From the NCBI RefSeq assembly GCF_947488715.1, contig NZ_CANLAG010000001.1:620001-684000 (forward strand): 64,000 nt of DNA. Reading direction: 5' to 3'. Source of the DNA: an uncultured Tateyamaria sp. (GTDB lineage Bacteria; Pseudomonadota; Alphaproteobacteria; Rhodobacterales; Rhodobacteraceae). Shown here one piece after another: positions 16,740 through 24,324 of the stretch. The notes under the pieces were generated by a model that saw only the letters and a program-made list of their open reading frames with translations, made no database searches and was not told the origin of the DNA. Position numbers and translations under genes: made by a program. Position 1 is the first letter of the stretch, and each line of letters starts with the position of its first letter.

Positions 16740-17642
16740 ATGTTCGAAGGTTTTAGAGAAGAGGTCGTACAGGGCGACGGCGTGGACATATTCGTCCGTC
16801 ACGCCGGGCCACGCGACGCGCCGGGGCTGATGTTGCTGCATGGCTATCCGCAGACGTCCGCGATGTGGCACCGCGTGGCGCCGCGGCTCACCGCGAATTA
16901 CCATGTCATCTGTCCCGACCTGCGTGGTTACGGTCGCTCGGGCAAACCGGACACCGACGCGGATCACACGCCCTATTCCAAACGCGTCATGGCCCGCGAC
17001 ATGATCCACGTCATGGGCCATTTTGGACATCGCCGGTTTTTTCTGGGCGCGCATGATCGTGGCGCGCGTGTGGCGCACCGGTTGGCGCTGGATTTCGAGG
17101 ACCGTGTGAACGCGATGGTGCTCTTGGACATTGCCCCCACCCGCGAGATGTACCGCGACGCGGGAACAGCCTTCGCCACGGCCTACTGGCACTGGTATTT
17201 CTTGATCCAGGCGCACCCGCTGCCGGAACAGATCATCGGCACTGACCCCCAATCGTTCTGGAAACTGAAATGCCTCAATCAGGCCAAGGGCGGCAATCCA
17301 TTCGCGGCGGATGCGCTGGCGGAATATCTGGACGCCTTCAGCACCAAGGCCGCCATCCACGCCTCCTGCGAGGATTACCGCGCTGCGGCCACCATAGACA
17401 TCCAGCACGACGATGAAGACTGCGGCCGCAAATTTGCGACGCCCACGCGGGTCTTTTGGGCCAAGCGTGGTGCAATTGCGGCCTGCTTTGACGCGCTGGC
17501 CCTGTGGCGCGAACGCGCGGCCCATGTGGACGGCGAGATGCTGGATGCCACGCATTACATGGCCGAAGAAATCCCCCAGGACATCGCCACCCGGATGGCG
17601 GATTTCTTTGCCCTGCACACCGCAACAGAGGCCAAAGCATGA
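16740..17642 (+). CDS. fluoroacetate/haloacetate dehalogenase-like hydrolase
   Basis: Alpha/beta hydrolase of 300 residues with the full residue set of fluoroacetate dehalogenase: nucleophile Asp106 in HDRGARVAHR, carboxylate-binding Arg107 and Arg110, catalytic acid Asp130 (LLDIAPT), halide-pocket His151 and Trp152 (YWHWYF), Tyr213 and catalytic His272 (ATHYMAEE). Enzymes of this family turn haloacetate into glycolate by attack on carbon; a few members act on other small 2-haloacids. I use the ATG at 16740 because the 41 extra upstream residues are not conserved. The stop overlaps the LeuC-like start (ATGA). Cytoplasmic. Activity is predicted, not shown. Confidence 0.85.
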   Translation: MFEGFREEVVQGDGVDIFVRHAGPRDAPGLMLLHGYPQTSAMWHRVAPRLTANYHVICPDLRGYGRSGKPDTDADHTPYSKRVMARDMIHVMGHFGHRRFFLGAHDRGARVAHRLALDFEDRVNAMVLLDIAPTREMYRDAGTAFATAYWHWYFLIQAHPLPEQIIGTDPQSFWKLKCLNQAKGGNPFAADALAEYLDAFSTKAAIHASCEDYRAAATIDIQHDDEDCGRKFATPTRVFWAKRGAIAACFDALALWRERAAHVDGEMLDATHYMAEEIPQDIATRMADFFALHTATEAKA

Positions 17643-19014
17643 GCCGCACGCTCTATGACAAGCTGGTCGATGCCCACAAGGTCTGCGATCTGCCCGACGG
17701 CGACATGCTGGTCTATGTCGATTTCCACATCATGAACGAATACACCAGCCCACAGGCGTTCTCCGGCCTCGACCACAAGGGCCTCAAGGTCTGGCGTCCC
17801 CAGGCGCACCTGTCCGTGGTCGACCACGTGAACGCCACACGCCAGCGCGACCCGCATGATGCGGCGTCCAAGCTCCTTATCGACAATCTCGAGGCCAACT
17901 GCCGCAAGCACGGCATCGCTTTTTACGGGTTGGGCGACCCGCGCCAAGGCATTGAACACGTCGTCGTGCCGGAACAGGGGCTCGTGGCACCGGGGATGCT
18001 CATCGTATGCGGCGACAGCCACACGACCACCTACGGCGCGTTCGGGGCCTTGGGGTTCGGCATCGGCACCTCCGAGGTCGAACACGTTCTGGCGACGCAA
18101 ACGCTCCGCTACAAACGGCTCAGGACCATGCGGGTCAATGTCGAAGGTGCTTTGGCACCGGGCGTAACGGCCAAGGACATCATCATGCAAGTTGTCCAAG
18201 TCGTTGGCGCAGGCGGTGCCAACGGGTTTGCCGTGGAATTCACCGGCAACACCATCTTTGCGCAGTCCATGGCGGGCCGGATGACCATCTGCAACATGGC
18301 TGTCGAACTGGGCGCGCGGGCAGCCCTGATTGCCGCCGACCAGACCGCTTTAACGCCGCCTCGACCGGGCTGCGCTACGACGCAGAAACCTGGGCCTCGG
18401 ACGCGGGCGCCACCTATGACGCGACCTATGACATCGACGCCGCCACAATCGCACCGCTGGTCAGTTGGGGGACAAGCCCGGATCAATCGGTTGCCATCGA
18501 CGGCACCGTGCCCGACACCAGCACCGCCACCACACCCAAGGCGCAACAGGCCCTCGCACGCGCGCTGGACTACATGGGGCTGGAACCCGGCCAGCCGGTC
18601 ACCGACATCCGCATCGACAGCGCCTTTATCGGGTCATGCACCAACAGCCGTATCGAGGATCTTCGCGCCGCGGCGTCTGTAATCCGGGGCCGCACCGTCG
18701 CCCCCGGCGTGAACGCGATTGTCGTGCCCGGATCGGCCATGACGAGACTTCAGGCCGAAGCCGAAGGTCTGGATACCATTTTCACAGAGGCCGGTTTTGA
18801 CTGGCGACCAGAGAGCGGCTGTTCGATGTGTCTGGCCATGAACGACGACATCGCCATGGACGGCGAGCGCGTCGCCTCGTCGACCAACCGCAACTTTGAG
18901 GGACGTCAGGGGCGCGGGGCGCGCACCCATCTGATGAGCCCCGCCATGGTCGCCGCCGCCGCCCTGTCCGGGCATCTGGCTGACGTGCGCGATTTCGAGA
19001 AAGGGACCGACTGA
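17639..19014 (+). pseudogene. LeuC-like hydro-lyase large subunit with a one-base frameshift
   Basis: Aconitase-family large subunit (3-isopropylmalate dehydratase type) that needs a 4Fe-4S cluster. The first part (frame of 17639) runs through [20 protein letters not shown] to IAADQTA near 18348. The rest continues one frame back with [10 protein letters not shown] and reaches the cluster cysteines in GSCTNSR and CSMCLAMN. Adding one T to the TTT at 18349-18351 joins both parts into 458 residues, the normal length. The reading VDFHIMNEYTSPQAF differs from biosynthetic LeuC (usually DRHLVHEV), so this is probably a catabolic paralogue. Whether it is a real lesion or a base-calling error cannot be decided here. 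Confidence 0.8.
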
Positions 19015-19619
19015 TGCCCAGAACGCTGAATGGCCTTGCCGCCGCACTCCCGCTCGCCAATGTCGACACCGACGTGATCATGCCCAAACGGTTTCTGGTG
19101 ACCATCACCCGCGAGGGCCTCGCCGATGGGGCGCTGGCCGATCTGAGGTTCGACGAGACGGGCAAAAAACACCCGGATTTCGTGCTGAACAAACCCCCGT
19201 GGAACAACGCATCGATCCTGATCGTGGGTGACAACTTTGGCTGCGGGTCCAGCCGTGAACACGCCGTATGGGGGCTGATGCAATACGGTGTCCACGCGAT
19301 CATCGGGACCAGCTTTGCGGGCATCTTCTTTGACAATGCGCGCAAGAACGGGCTGGCCCTGCCCATCATCACAGCGGACATCCGCGACCGGTTGCTTGCA
19401 CTGGCGGACCATCCCGACGGGCTGCACATCACCATCGACATCACGGCGCGGCAATTGTCCCACGGCAACGAGACGCTGGATTTCACAATGGATGATGCAA
19501 CCCGCGCCGCTTTGTTGGAAGATCGCGATGACACGCTGGACAGCCTGAAACACGCCGACGCGATCCGCCAATTCGAGGCGGGTCTGACCGAAACCATGCG
19601 TGTGACCGTGGCGCAATAG
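19014..19619 (+). CDS. LeuD-like hydro-lyase small subunit
   Basis: Small (swivel) subunit of a 3-isopropylmalate-dehydratase-type enzyme, 201 residues. It has NVDTDVIMPKRFL near the N-terminus and the substrate-loop block GDNFGCGSSREHAVW (about 73-87). Its ATG overlaps the stop of the LeuC-like gene by one base, so the subunits are coupled. With the large-subunit lesion, this gene could only work if the frameshift is an artefact or another LeuC complements it. The pair probably hydrates or isomerises an unsaturated or hydroxy diacid; leucine synthesis is unlikely given the dehalogenase and LysR neighbours. Confidence 0.85.
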   Translation: MPRTLNGLAAALPLANVDTDVIMPKRFLVTITREGLADGALADLRFDETGKKHPDFVLNKPPWNNASILIVGDNFGCGSSREHAVWGLMQYGVHAIIGTSFAGIFFDNARKNGLALPIITADIRDRLLALADHPDGLHITIDITARQLSHGNETLDFTMDDATRAALLEDRDDTLDSLKHADAIRQFEAGLTETMRVTVAQ

Positions 19620-19638
19620 TCCGGCAAACGGGGGCAAT

Positions 19639-20553
19639 TTGGAACTCAGACAGCTAGAGTGTTTCGTCGCGGTCGCCGAGGAATTGCACTTCCGCAAGGC
19701 AAGCGAACGGCTGGGGCTTAGCTCCTCCGCCCTGTCGGATCGGATCACCGCGCTCGAAACCGAACTTGGCGCGCCCCTGTTGTTCCGAACCACGCGACAG
19801 GTCAGCCTGACACAGGCGGGTGCCGAATTGCTGCGCGATGCGAAAAAGATCCTGTCAGACGTCGAAACGTCGGTCGCATCTGTCCGCCACATGTCTGCAA
19901 CCGATCTCCGGACGTTGCGGATCAGCGGCGTGGACGAAGCGATCTCAATGCTCTTGCCTCAGGCCCTGGCCAGGTTCCGCGCGCGGCACCTCAATGTACA
20001 CGCGCAAATCCTCGAAATATCCGGCTCCGATTTCCATGCCCAACAGCTTGCCAGCTATCATACGGACATCGCCTTCATTCGCACGCCCTCCCAAGAGGAT
20101 TTCGTCACCAGCCGCCTTCTCTACAGTCAAAGCGTGGTGGTGGTGACGTCGGAAAACCATCCGCTCGCCACCAGACACCACCTCGGCCCCGCCGATTTGC
20201 TGGACGAGCCCATTGTCGGCTATCCAAAACACGCGCGCCCGATCCTGCACGAAATGCTGTGGCAGGGGTTCCGCGCGCTGGGCCGGCAGCCCAACATCGT
20301 GTGCGAAGTGATCGACAAATCCACGTTGCTGCAATTTGTCCTGCACGGGCTTGGCATCGCACTGGCCCCGGCTTGGGTCCAAACCATCGCACCGCGCGGC
20401 CTGTCGTTTGTGCCGTTTGATCACAGCCAGAATGGGATCGACCTTTATGTCGCCTATCGCAAGACCGGCAACAGCGCATTGATCGCAGAGTTCGTGGACG
20501 CCGTAACCGCCGTCGCCAGCCAAAACGCCCGCGAAAATGAAAATTCCGGCTAG
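19639..20553 (+). CDS. LysR family regulator
   Basis: Regulator of 304 residues starting at TTG (19639), which gives MELRQLECFVAVAEELHF, the standard LysR N-terminus; there is no in-frame ATG nearby. Residues 1-60 are the winged HTH (ASERLGLSSSALSDRITALE), and the rest is the two-subdomain periplasmic-binding-like ligand domain (ISGVDEAISMLLPQALARF and EPIVGYPKHARPI). It follows leuD by 19 bases on the same strand, an unusual co-directional position for a LysR gene, so it may be transcribed with the dehalogenase/hydro-lyase operon it controls. Confidence 0.85.
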   Translation: MELRQLECFVAVAEELHFRKASERLGLSSSALSDRITALETELGAPLLFRTTRQVSLTQAGAELLRDAKKILSDVETSVASVRHMSATDLRTLRISGVDEAISMLLPQALARFRARHLNVHAQILEISGSDFHAQQLASYHTDIAFIRTPSQEDFVTSRLLYSQSVVVVTSENHPLATRHHLGPADLLDEPIVGYPKHARPILHEMLWQGFRALGRQPNIVCEVIDKSTLLQFVLHGLGIALAPAWVQTIAPRGLSFVPFDHSQNGIDLYVAYRKTGNSALIAEFVDAVTAVASQNARENENSG

Positions 20554-20672
20554 GGTCTGCGCGCGCTATGTGGCCCGCCCCGAAACCCTTAGCCAAAAGT
20601 TACCGTGCGGTTTCAAATATGAACGCCCGTCAGGTGTTAACGGGGTATGAACGCAAGTCCCGGACCAAAACC

Positions 20673-20697
20673 GTGCAGTTTGGCGGCAAAACTGCAC
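20673..20697. terminator. hairpin after lysR
   Basis: A 9-bp stem (GTGCAGTTT / AAACTGCAC) with a seven-base loop, about 120 bases after the lysR stop. It is followed only by AATTTG, so it is not a strong intrinsic terminator on the plus strand. Read on the other strand it is preceded by A/T-rich bases. Confidence 0.4.
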
Positions 20698-20728
20698 AAT
20701 TTGCTCAAAATCGCTAAATCCAGCCGTC

Positions 20729-20774
20729 TCAGGCGGGTGGGAAACGTACAAATGTCGCCTGAAACTGTACGTTT
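20729..20774. other. interleaved inverted repeats with pseudoknot geometry
   Basis: TCAGGCG (20729-20735) is complementary to CGCCTGA (20756-20762), and AAACGTACA (20742-20750) is complementary to TGTACGTTT (20766-20774). The two helices interlock in the order a-b-a'-b', which is the layout of an H-type pseudoknot with short loops. Both pairings are perfect. I could not compute whether they are better than chance. Confidence 0.4.
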
Positions 20775-20844
20775 TGCCCGATCTGAACCACCGTACGGTG
20801 CATTAACGCCGGGGGGTTCCCAAGGCGTCCATCCCCTGCCAAAC

Positions 20845-21315
20845 TCACCGAAACGGATACATCCACACCTTGTAGTCAGCGACCAGAATATGCGCCCGAT
20901 TGATCTCTTCCTGCGTCATTTTCTTGACCACCTCTTCCAGCGAAATGGCCGCGTCCGGGTCGCCGCCGATGGCGGACAGCGTGTACCACATATAGGCGCG
21001 CACAAGGTCCGGGGCGGGCATGCCGCGCCCAACCTCATAGTACCATCCGACACCGCTCTGCGCGCCGGGATGCCCCTTCATGGACGACCGCAAATACCAT
21101 TCGAACGCCCGCTCGTCGTCGCGCTCGACCCCAAGGCCAAGGGCGTACATCACGCCGATCAGTTCCTCGGCATCCGCATTGCCCGACCGCGCCGCGGGCC
21201 ACAGCGCCTCATAGGCCGCCTCATAGGCACCAGCCTCCATCAAATCGCGGGCTTCCTCGATTTCGGCAAAGGCAGGAAAGCCAAGAAAACAAAGGGCTAT
21301 GGCAAGTTTGCGCAT
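20845..21315 (-). CDS. Sel1-repeat exported protein
   Basis: Protein of 156 residues with a signal peptide (RKLAIALCFLGFPAFAEI) and Sel1-like tetratricopeptide repeats: AEELIGVMYALGLGVERDDERAFEWYLRS is split here as GVMYALGLGV and AFEWYLRSSMKGHPGAQ, followed by GWYYEVGRGMPAPDLVRAYMW-type repeats. Sel1 proteins are periplasmic or envelope scaffolds. The ATG at 21315 follows AGGAG; longer upstream frame is not needed. Its 5' end overlaps the beginning of the divergent di-haem peroxidase gene by about 17 bases if that gene starts at 21299. Confidence 0.8.
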   Translation of the reverse strand: MRKLAIALCFLGFPAFAEIEEARDLMEAGAYEAAYEALWPAARSGNADAEELIGVMYALGLGVERDDERAFEWYLRSSMKGHPGAQSGVGWYYEVGRGMPAPDLVRAYMWYTLSAIGGDPDAAISLEEVVKKMTQEEINRAHILVADYKVWMYPFR

Positions 21316-22626
21316 GTCATTCTCCTCGCTGCATCCCCGGCCTTTGCCCAAGGGCTCCCGCAGCCTTTGACGTCGGATGATTTCATCACCGTGGATCCGG
21401 CGCAAGCCAAACTGGGGCAGTTGCTGTTCTATGATCGCATCCTGTCGGGCAACCGCAATATCGCCTGTTCGACCTGTCACCACCCCGATCTTGGCACCGC
21501 TGATGGTCTGAGCCTGGGCATCGGCGAAGGGGGCGAAGGTCTGGGCCCGCACCGCACCGCTGGCGTGGGCGATGACCGTATCCGCAAGCGCATCCCGCGC
21601 AACGCGCCGGGCCTGTGGAATCTGGGAGCGCGCGACCTGCACACGATGTTCCACGATGGCCGCCTCAGCGTGGCGGACACCTACGAGAACGGCTTCAATT
21701 CCCCGGCCGAGGAGTGGCTGCCCGAAGGTCTGGATAACCTATTGGCCGCACAGGCTATTTTTCCACTGGTGGCCCAGTTTGAGATGGCCGGAAATCCCAA
21801 GGAAAACGAGGTCGCAGGCGCGGTGCACAACCGCATAGATTACGCTTGGCCGATCCTGACTGACCGGGTGCGCCACATCCCCGCCTATGCCGAAGGGTTC
21901 GCAGGCGCCTTCCCCCATATCGACACCGCCACCGACATCACCATCGCCGATATTGCCAACGCGCTCAGCGCGTTCATGATCTGGGAATGGACCAGTTTCG
22001 ACAGCCCGTTTGATGCCCATCTGGCCGGACATCCCAGCGCCCTGACCGAAGCCGAGAAACAGGGCATGGCGCTGTTCTATGGCAAGGCAGATTGCGCAAG
22101 CTGTCACGCCGGTCCGCTGATGACCGATCAGAAGTTTCACGCGCTTGGCCTGCCGCCGTTTGGACCGGGCCGCACGCGCCGTTTTGACCCCATGGTGCGC
22201 GATGTCGGTCGGATGGGCGAAAGCGATGCGCTCGAGGACGCCTATGCCTTCAAAACGCCCATGCTGCGCAATGTGGCCCTGACCGCACCCTACGGTCACA
22301 ACGGGGCCTATCCGACGCTCGAAGGGATTGTGCGCCACCACCTTGCGCCGCTGGACATGCTGGATGCCTGGACGCGCGACATGGCCAACCTGCCGGACGT
22401 GCCGTGGCTCTCTGGCATTGACTTCATGGTTTGGCAGGACCGTCTCGAAATGGCGCGCCTGCGCGCGGCAGTGCCGATGACGAACATCCAGATGTCAGAT
22501 GCGGAAGTCACTCAGATCGTTGCGTTTTTAGGGGCTTTGACGGGCGAAACAGCGCGCGATGGCCCTCTGGGCATCCCCGCATCCGTGCCCAGCGGATTGC
22601 CCGTTGATGGCCGCATCACGCCTTGA
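21299..22626 (+). CDS. di-haem cytochrome c peroxidase-like protein (start codon disrupted)
   Basis: Periplasmic di-haem peroxidase of the CcpA/MauG superfamily, about 442 residues. Haem c sites are CSTCHH and CASCHAG. Conserved blocks include LGQLLFYDRILSGN, RNAPGLWNLG, KTPMLRNVALTAPYGHNG and LEGIVRHH. The frame includes a signal peptide core VILLAASPAFAQG, but no ATG, GTG or TTG lies in this frame near it. ATG at 21299-21301 is in the next frame; adding one G after it gives MGKFAHVILLAASPAFA, a good signal peptide. I take 21299 as the intended start, with a missing base. The long in-frame extension to 20647 is antisense to Sel1 and not coding. Confidence 0.75.
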
Positions 22627-22692
22627 AACGGGCCCGCCAACGGGGGCCGGGCGCATGCGATATGTCTTGACTCAAACCGGTGATCCGATTTT

Positions 22693-22706
22693 GTTGACGT
22701 ATCAAC
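22693..22706. promoter_or_regulatory. possible operator upstream of tctC
   Basis: Inverted half sites GTTGA and TCAAC with a four-base spacer lie 44 bases before the tctC start, near TTGACT/TTGACG elements at 22668 and 22694. The spacing fits a small dimeric repressor, but no regulator gene is adjacent. Confidence 0.3.
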
Positions 22707-22749
22707 TAATTGCTCTGGCGACACGTCGTCGGGTCTGGGAGGACAAGCG

Positions 22750-23700
22750 ATGAAGGATATTTTCAAAACACTGTTGGGTGCGGCGGCCGTGGCTTTGGCG
22801 GCGACAACGACGCTGGCTGCGGACTGGACACCGCCGGGCCCGATCAAGCTGATGATTGCGTTTCGTGCCGGTGGCGGCGCGGACACACAGGCCCGCCTGA
22901 TCGCCGAAGAGTTGGAGAAACGGCACGGTTGGAAAATCATTCCCGAACAGGTCACCGGCAAGGGCGGGTTGAACCTCGCCGCCGTGCTCAAGGACGCGCC
23001 TGCGGATGGCACCGTGATCGGCATGGCTGTGACCGAGACGTTTGGCTACAACATGGCTGCGGCGGACGCGGGCATGAAGCCTGGCGATTTCACCGGTATC
23101 ACCACCACAGCCGGGTTTCAGATGGGCGTGGTGTCGCTCAGCTCCAAGGGGTGGACGACCATCGGTGACGCCGTGGCCGCAGCCAAGGGCGGTGAGGCGT
23201 TGCGCTTTGGCGCGATGAGCCCACGACTGGCCGACCTGGCCTATCTCCTGGGCAAGGCCCAGGGTGTCACGTTCAACATCGTCGAAGTGCGCGGTGGCAA
23301 GGCGGTGATGGACGGCGTGAACGCGGGTGATCTCGACCTTGGTTTTATGGCCGGTATCCAGTCCAAAGGCGTCGCAGCAGGTGATCTGGTCAACCTCGCA
23401 TCGGCACTGTCCGTACCACTGAACCAGACGCCGGATGCGCCCACATTTGCGGACCTCGGCGTCGATTTCAACTCGGATGGCCAGTTCCTGTTTGCCGGTC
23501 CCGCCGGTATGTCCGCCGAGGCACAGGCCGCCATGTCCGCCGCTATTGCCGAGATCATTTCGGACCCCGACACCGGAGCGGGCGCGTTGATTGCCAAGGC
23601 ATTTGGCGGACCCTTGATCGTGTCCGGTGCGGCGTTGCAGGCGCAATTGGCCGCCGATTTCGATGCGTCTGGTGCGCTTTTGGCGGCGGCGTCAGAATAG
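22750..23700 (+). CDS. tctC: tripartite tricarboxylate transporter receptor (TctC)
   Basis: Periplasmic solute receptor of a TTT transporter, 316 residues, with signal peptide (DIFKTLLGAAAVALAATTTLA) and the TctC family ligand loops: PIKLMIAFRAGGGADTQAR and KGGLNLAAVLKDAPADG, which bind the carboxylate through backbone amides. GGGAGGA precedes the ATG. Tct systems import citrate or other di-/tricarboxylates using the sodium gradient. Membrane partners follow in the order B, A. Substrate cannot be read from sequence. Confidence 0.9.
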   Translation: MKDIFKTLLGAAAVALAATTTLAADWTPPGPIKLMIAFRAGGGADTQARLIAEELEKRHGWKIIPEQVTGKGGLNLAAVLKDAPADGTVIGMAVTETFGYNMAAADAGMKPGDFTGITTTAGFQMGVVSLSSKGWTTIGDAVAAAKGGEALRFGAMSPRLADLAYLLGKAQGVTFNIVEVRGGKAVMDGVNAGDLDLGFMAGIQSKGVAAGDLVNLASALSVPLNQTPDAPTFADLGVDFNSDGQFLFAGPAGMSAEAQAAMSAAIAEIISDPDTGAGALIAKAFGGPLIVSGAALQAQLAADFDASGALLAAASE

Positions 23701-23760
23701 GCTAGGGTGATCCGGACCGCATCCAGCTACGCGGCCCGGATCCAAGCACAAAGGCAACAG

Positions 23761-24324
23761 ATGTCCCGCACCGGAACAAGAGCGCTCGGCCTGATTTGCG
23801 CCAGTTTCGCAGTGCTGTGCATCACGGTCTGGATCCCGCTTGATACCGATACCGGGCTGATCGAAAAGGTCCGCCGCCGGGTCGAGATCGGCGATGCGCT
23901 TGCGCCGACCGTGGCGGCGGTCTTTGTCCTGATGGGTGGGCTGTTGTTGGCGTTGGCACCGGGTCCAACAGAGGCTGAGGATCGCGCGCCTTGGCGCGGC
24001 ACCCTTGGGTTTGGCGTGGCCATGCTGGCGATGATTGTTGCCGGGTTTGCGGTGATGCTGGTGGCCGGTCCTATGGCGCTTGCCTTGGCTGACACTGTGC
24101 AGGGGAGCGCGCGCGAATACCGGCTGTTGCGGGCGGATACGCCCTGGAAATACATCGGTTTCGTGCTAGGCGGCGTGATCGCCATCAGCGGCCCCATCTG
24201 CCTGGCGGAACGCGCCGTGACGATCCGTGCGCTGTTGATCGGCGCAGGTGCCGTGGCGGGGATGATTGCCCTGTTTGATCTGCCCTTTGACGATCTGCTG
24301 TTGCCGCCCAACGGGGACTACTGA
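23761..24324 (+). CDS. tctB: tripartite tricarboxylate transporter small permease (TctB)
   Basis: Small four-helix membrane subunit of 187 residues. Helices are visible at residues 5-25, 48-68 (VAAVFVLMGGLLLALAPG), 80-110 and 140-180. I chose the ATG at 23761; a GTG at 23707 in frame would add 18 residues that are not hydrophobic. The stop overlaps the tctA start by one base (TGATG), so the two membrane subunits are coupled. Confidence 0.8.
   Translation: MSRTGTRALGLICASFAVLCITVWIPLDTDTGLIEKVRRRVEIGDALAPTVAAVFVLMGGLLLALAPGPTEAEDRAPWRGTLGFGVAMLAMIVAGFAVMLVAGPMALALADTVQGSAREYRLLRADTPWKYIGFVLGGVIAISGPICLAERAVTIRALLIGAGAVAGMIALFDLPFDDLLLPPNGDY

Larger units (their letters stand above)
20554..20844. 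other. 291-base intergenic region with several inverted repeats
   Basis: Between convergent LysR and Sel1 genes. It holds a hairpin at 20673-20697, two overlapping inverted repeats at 20729-20774, and a 12-bp palindrome CACCGTACGGTG at 20789-20800. Near-identical AAACTG(C/T)AC motifs occur at 20689-20697 and 20762-20770. No convincing open frame is present. Possible roles are bidirectional termination or a structured RNA; see findings. Confidence 0.5.

Noticed and set aside
18340-18360. Programmed -1 frameshifting in leuC
   Set aside because: The sequence does not form a canonical X-XXY-YYZ slippery heptamer, and a single missing T explains it better.
20647-21298. Long N-terminal extension of the peroxidase frame
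   Set aside because: It runs through the intergenic hairpins and antisense to the Sel1 gene and shows no protein-like pattern.
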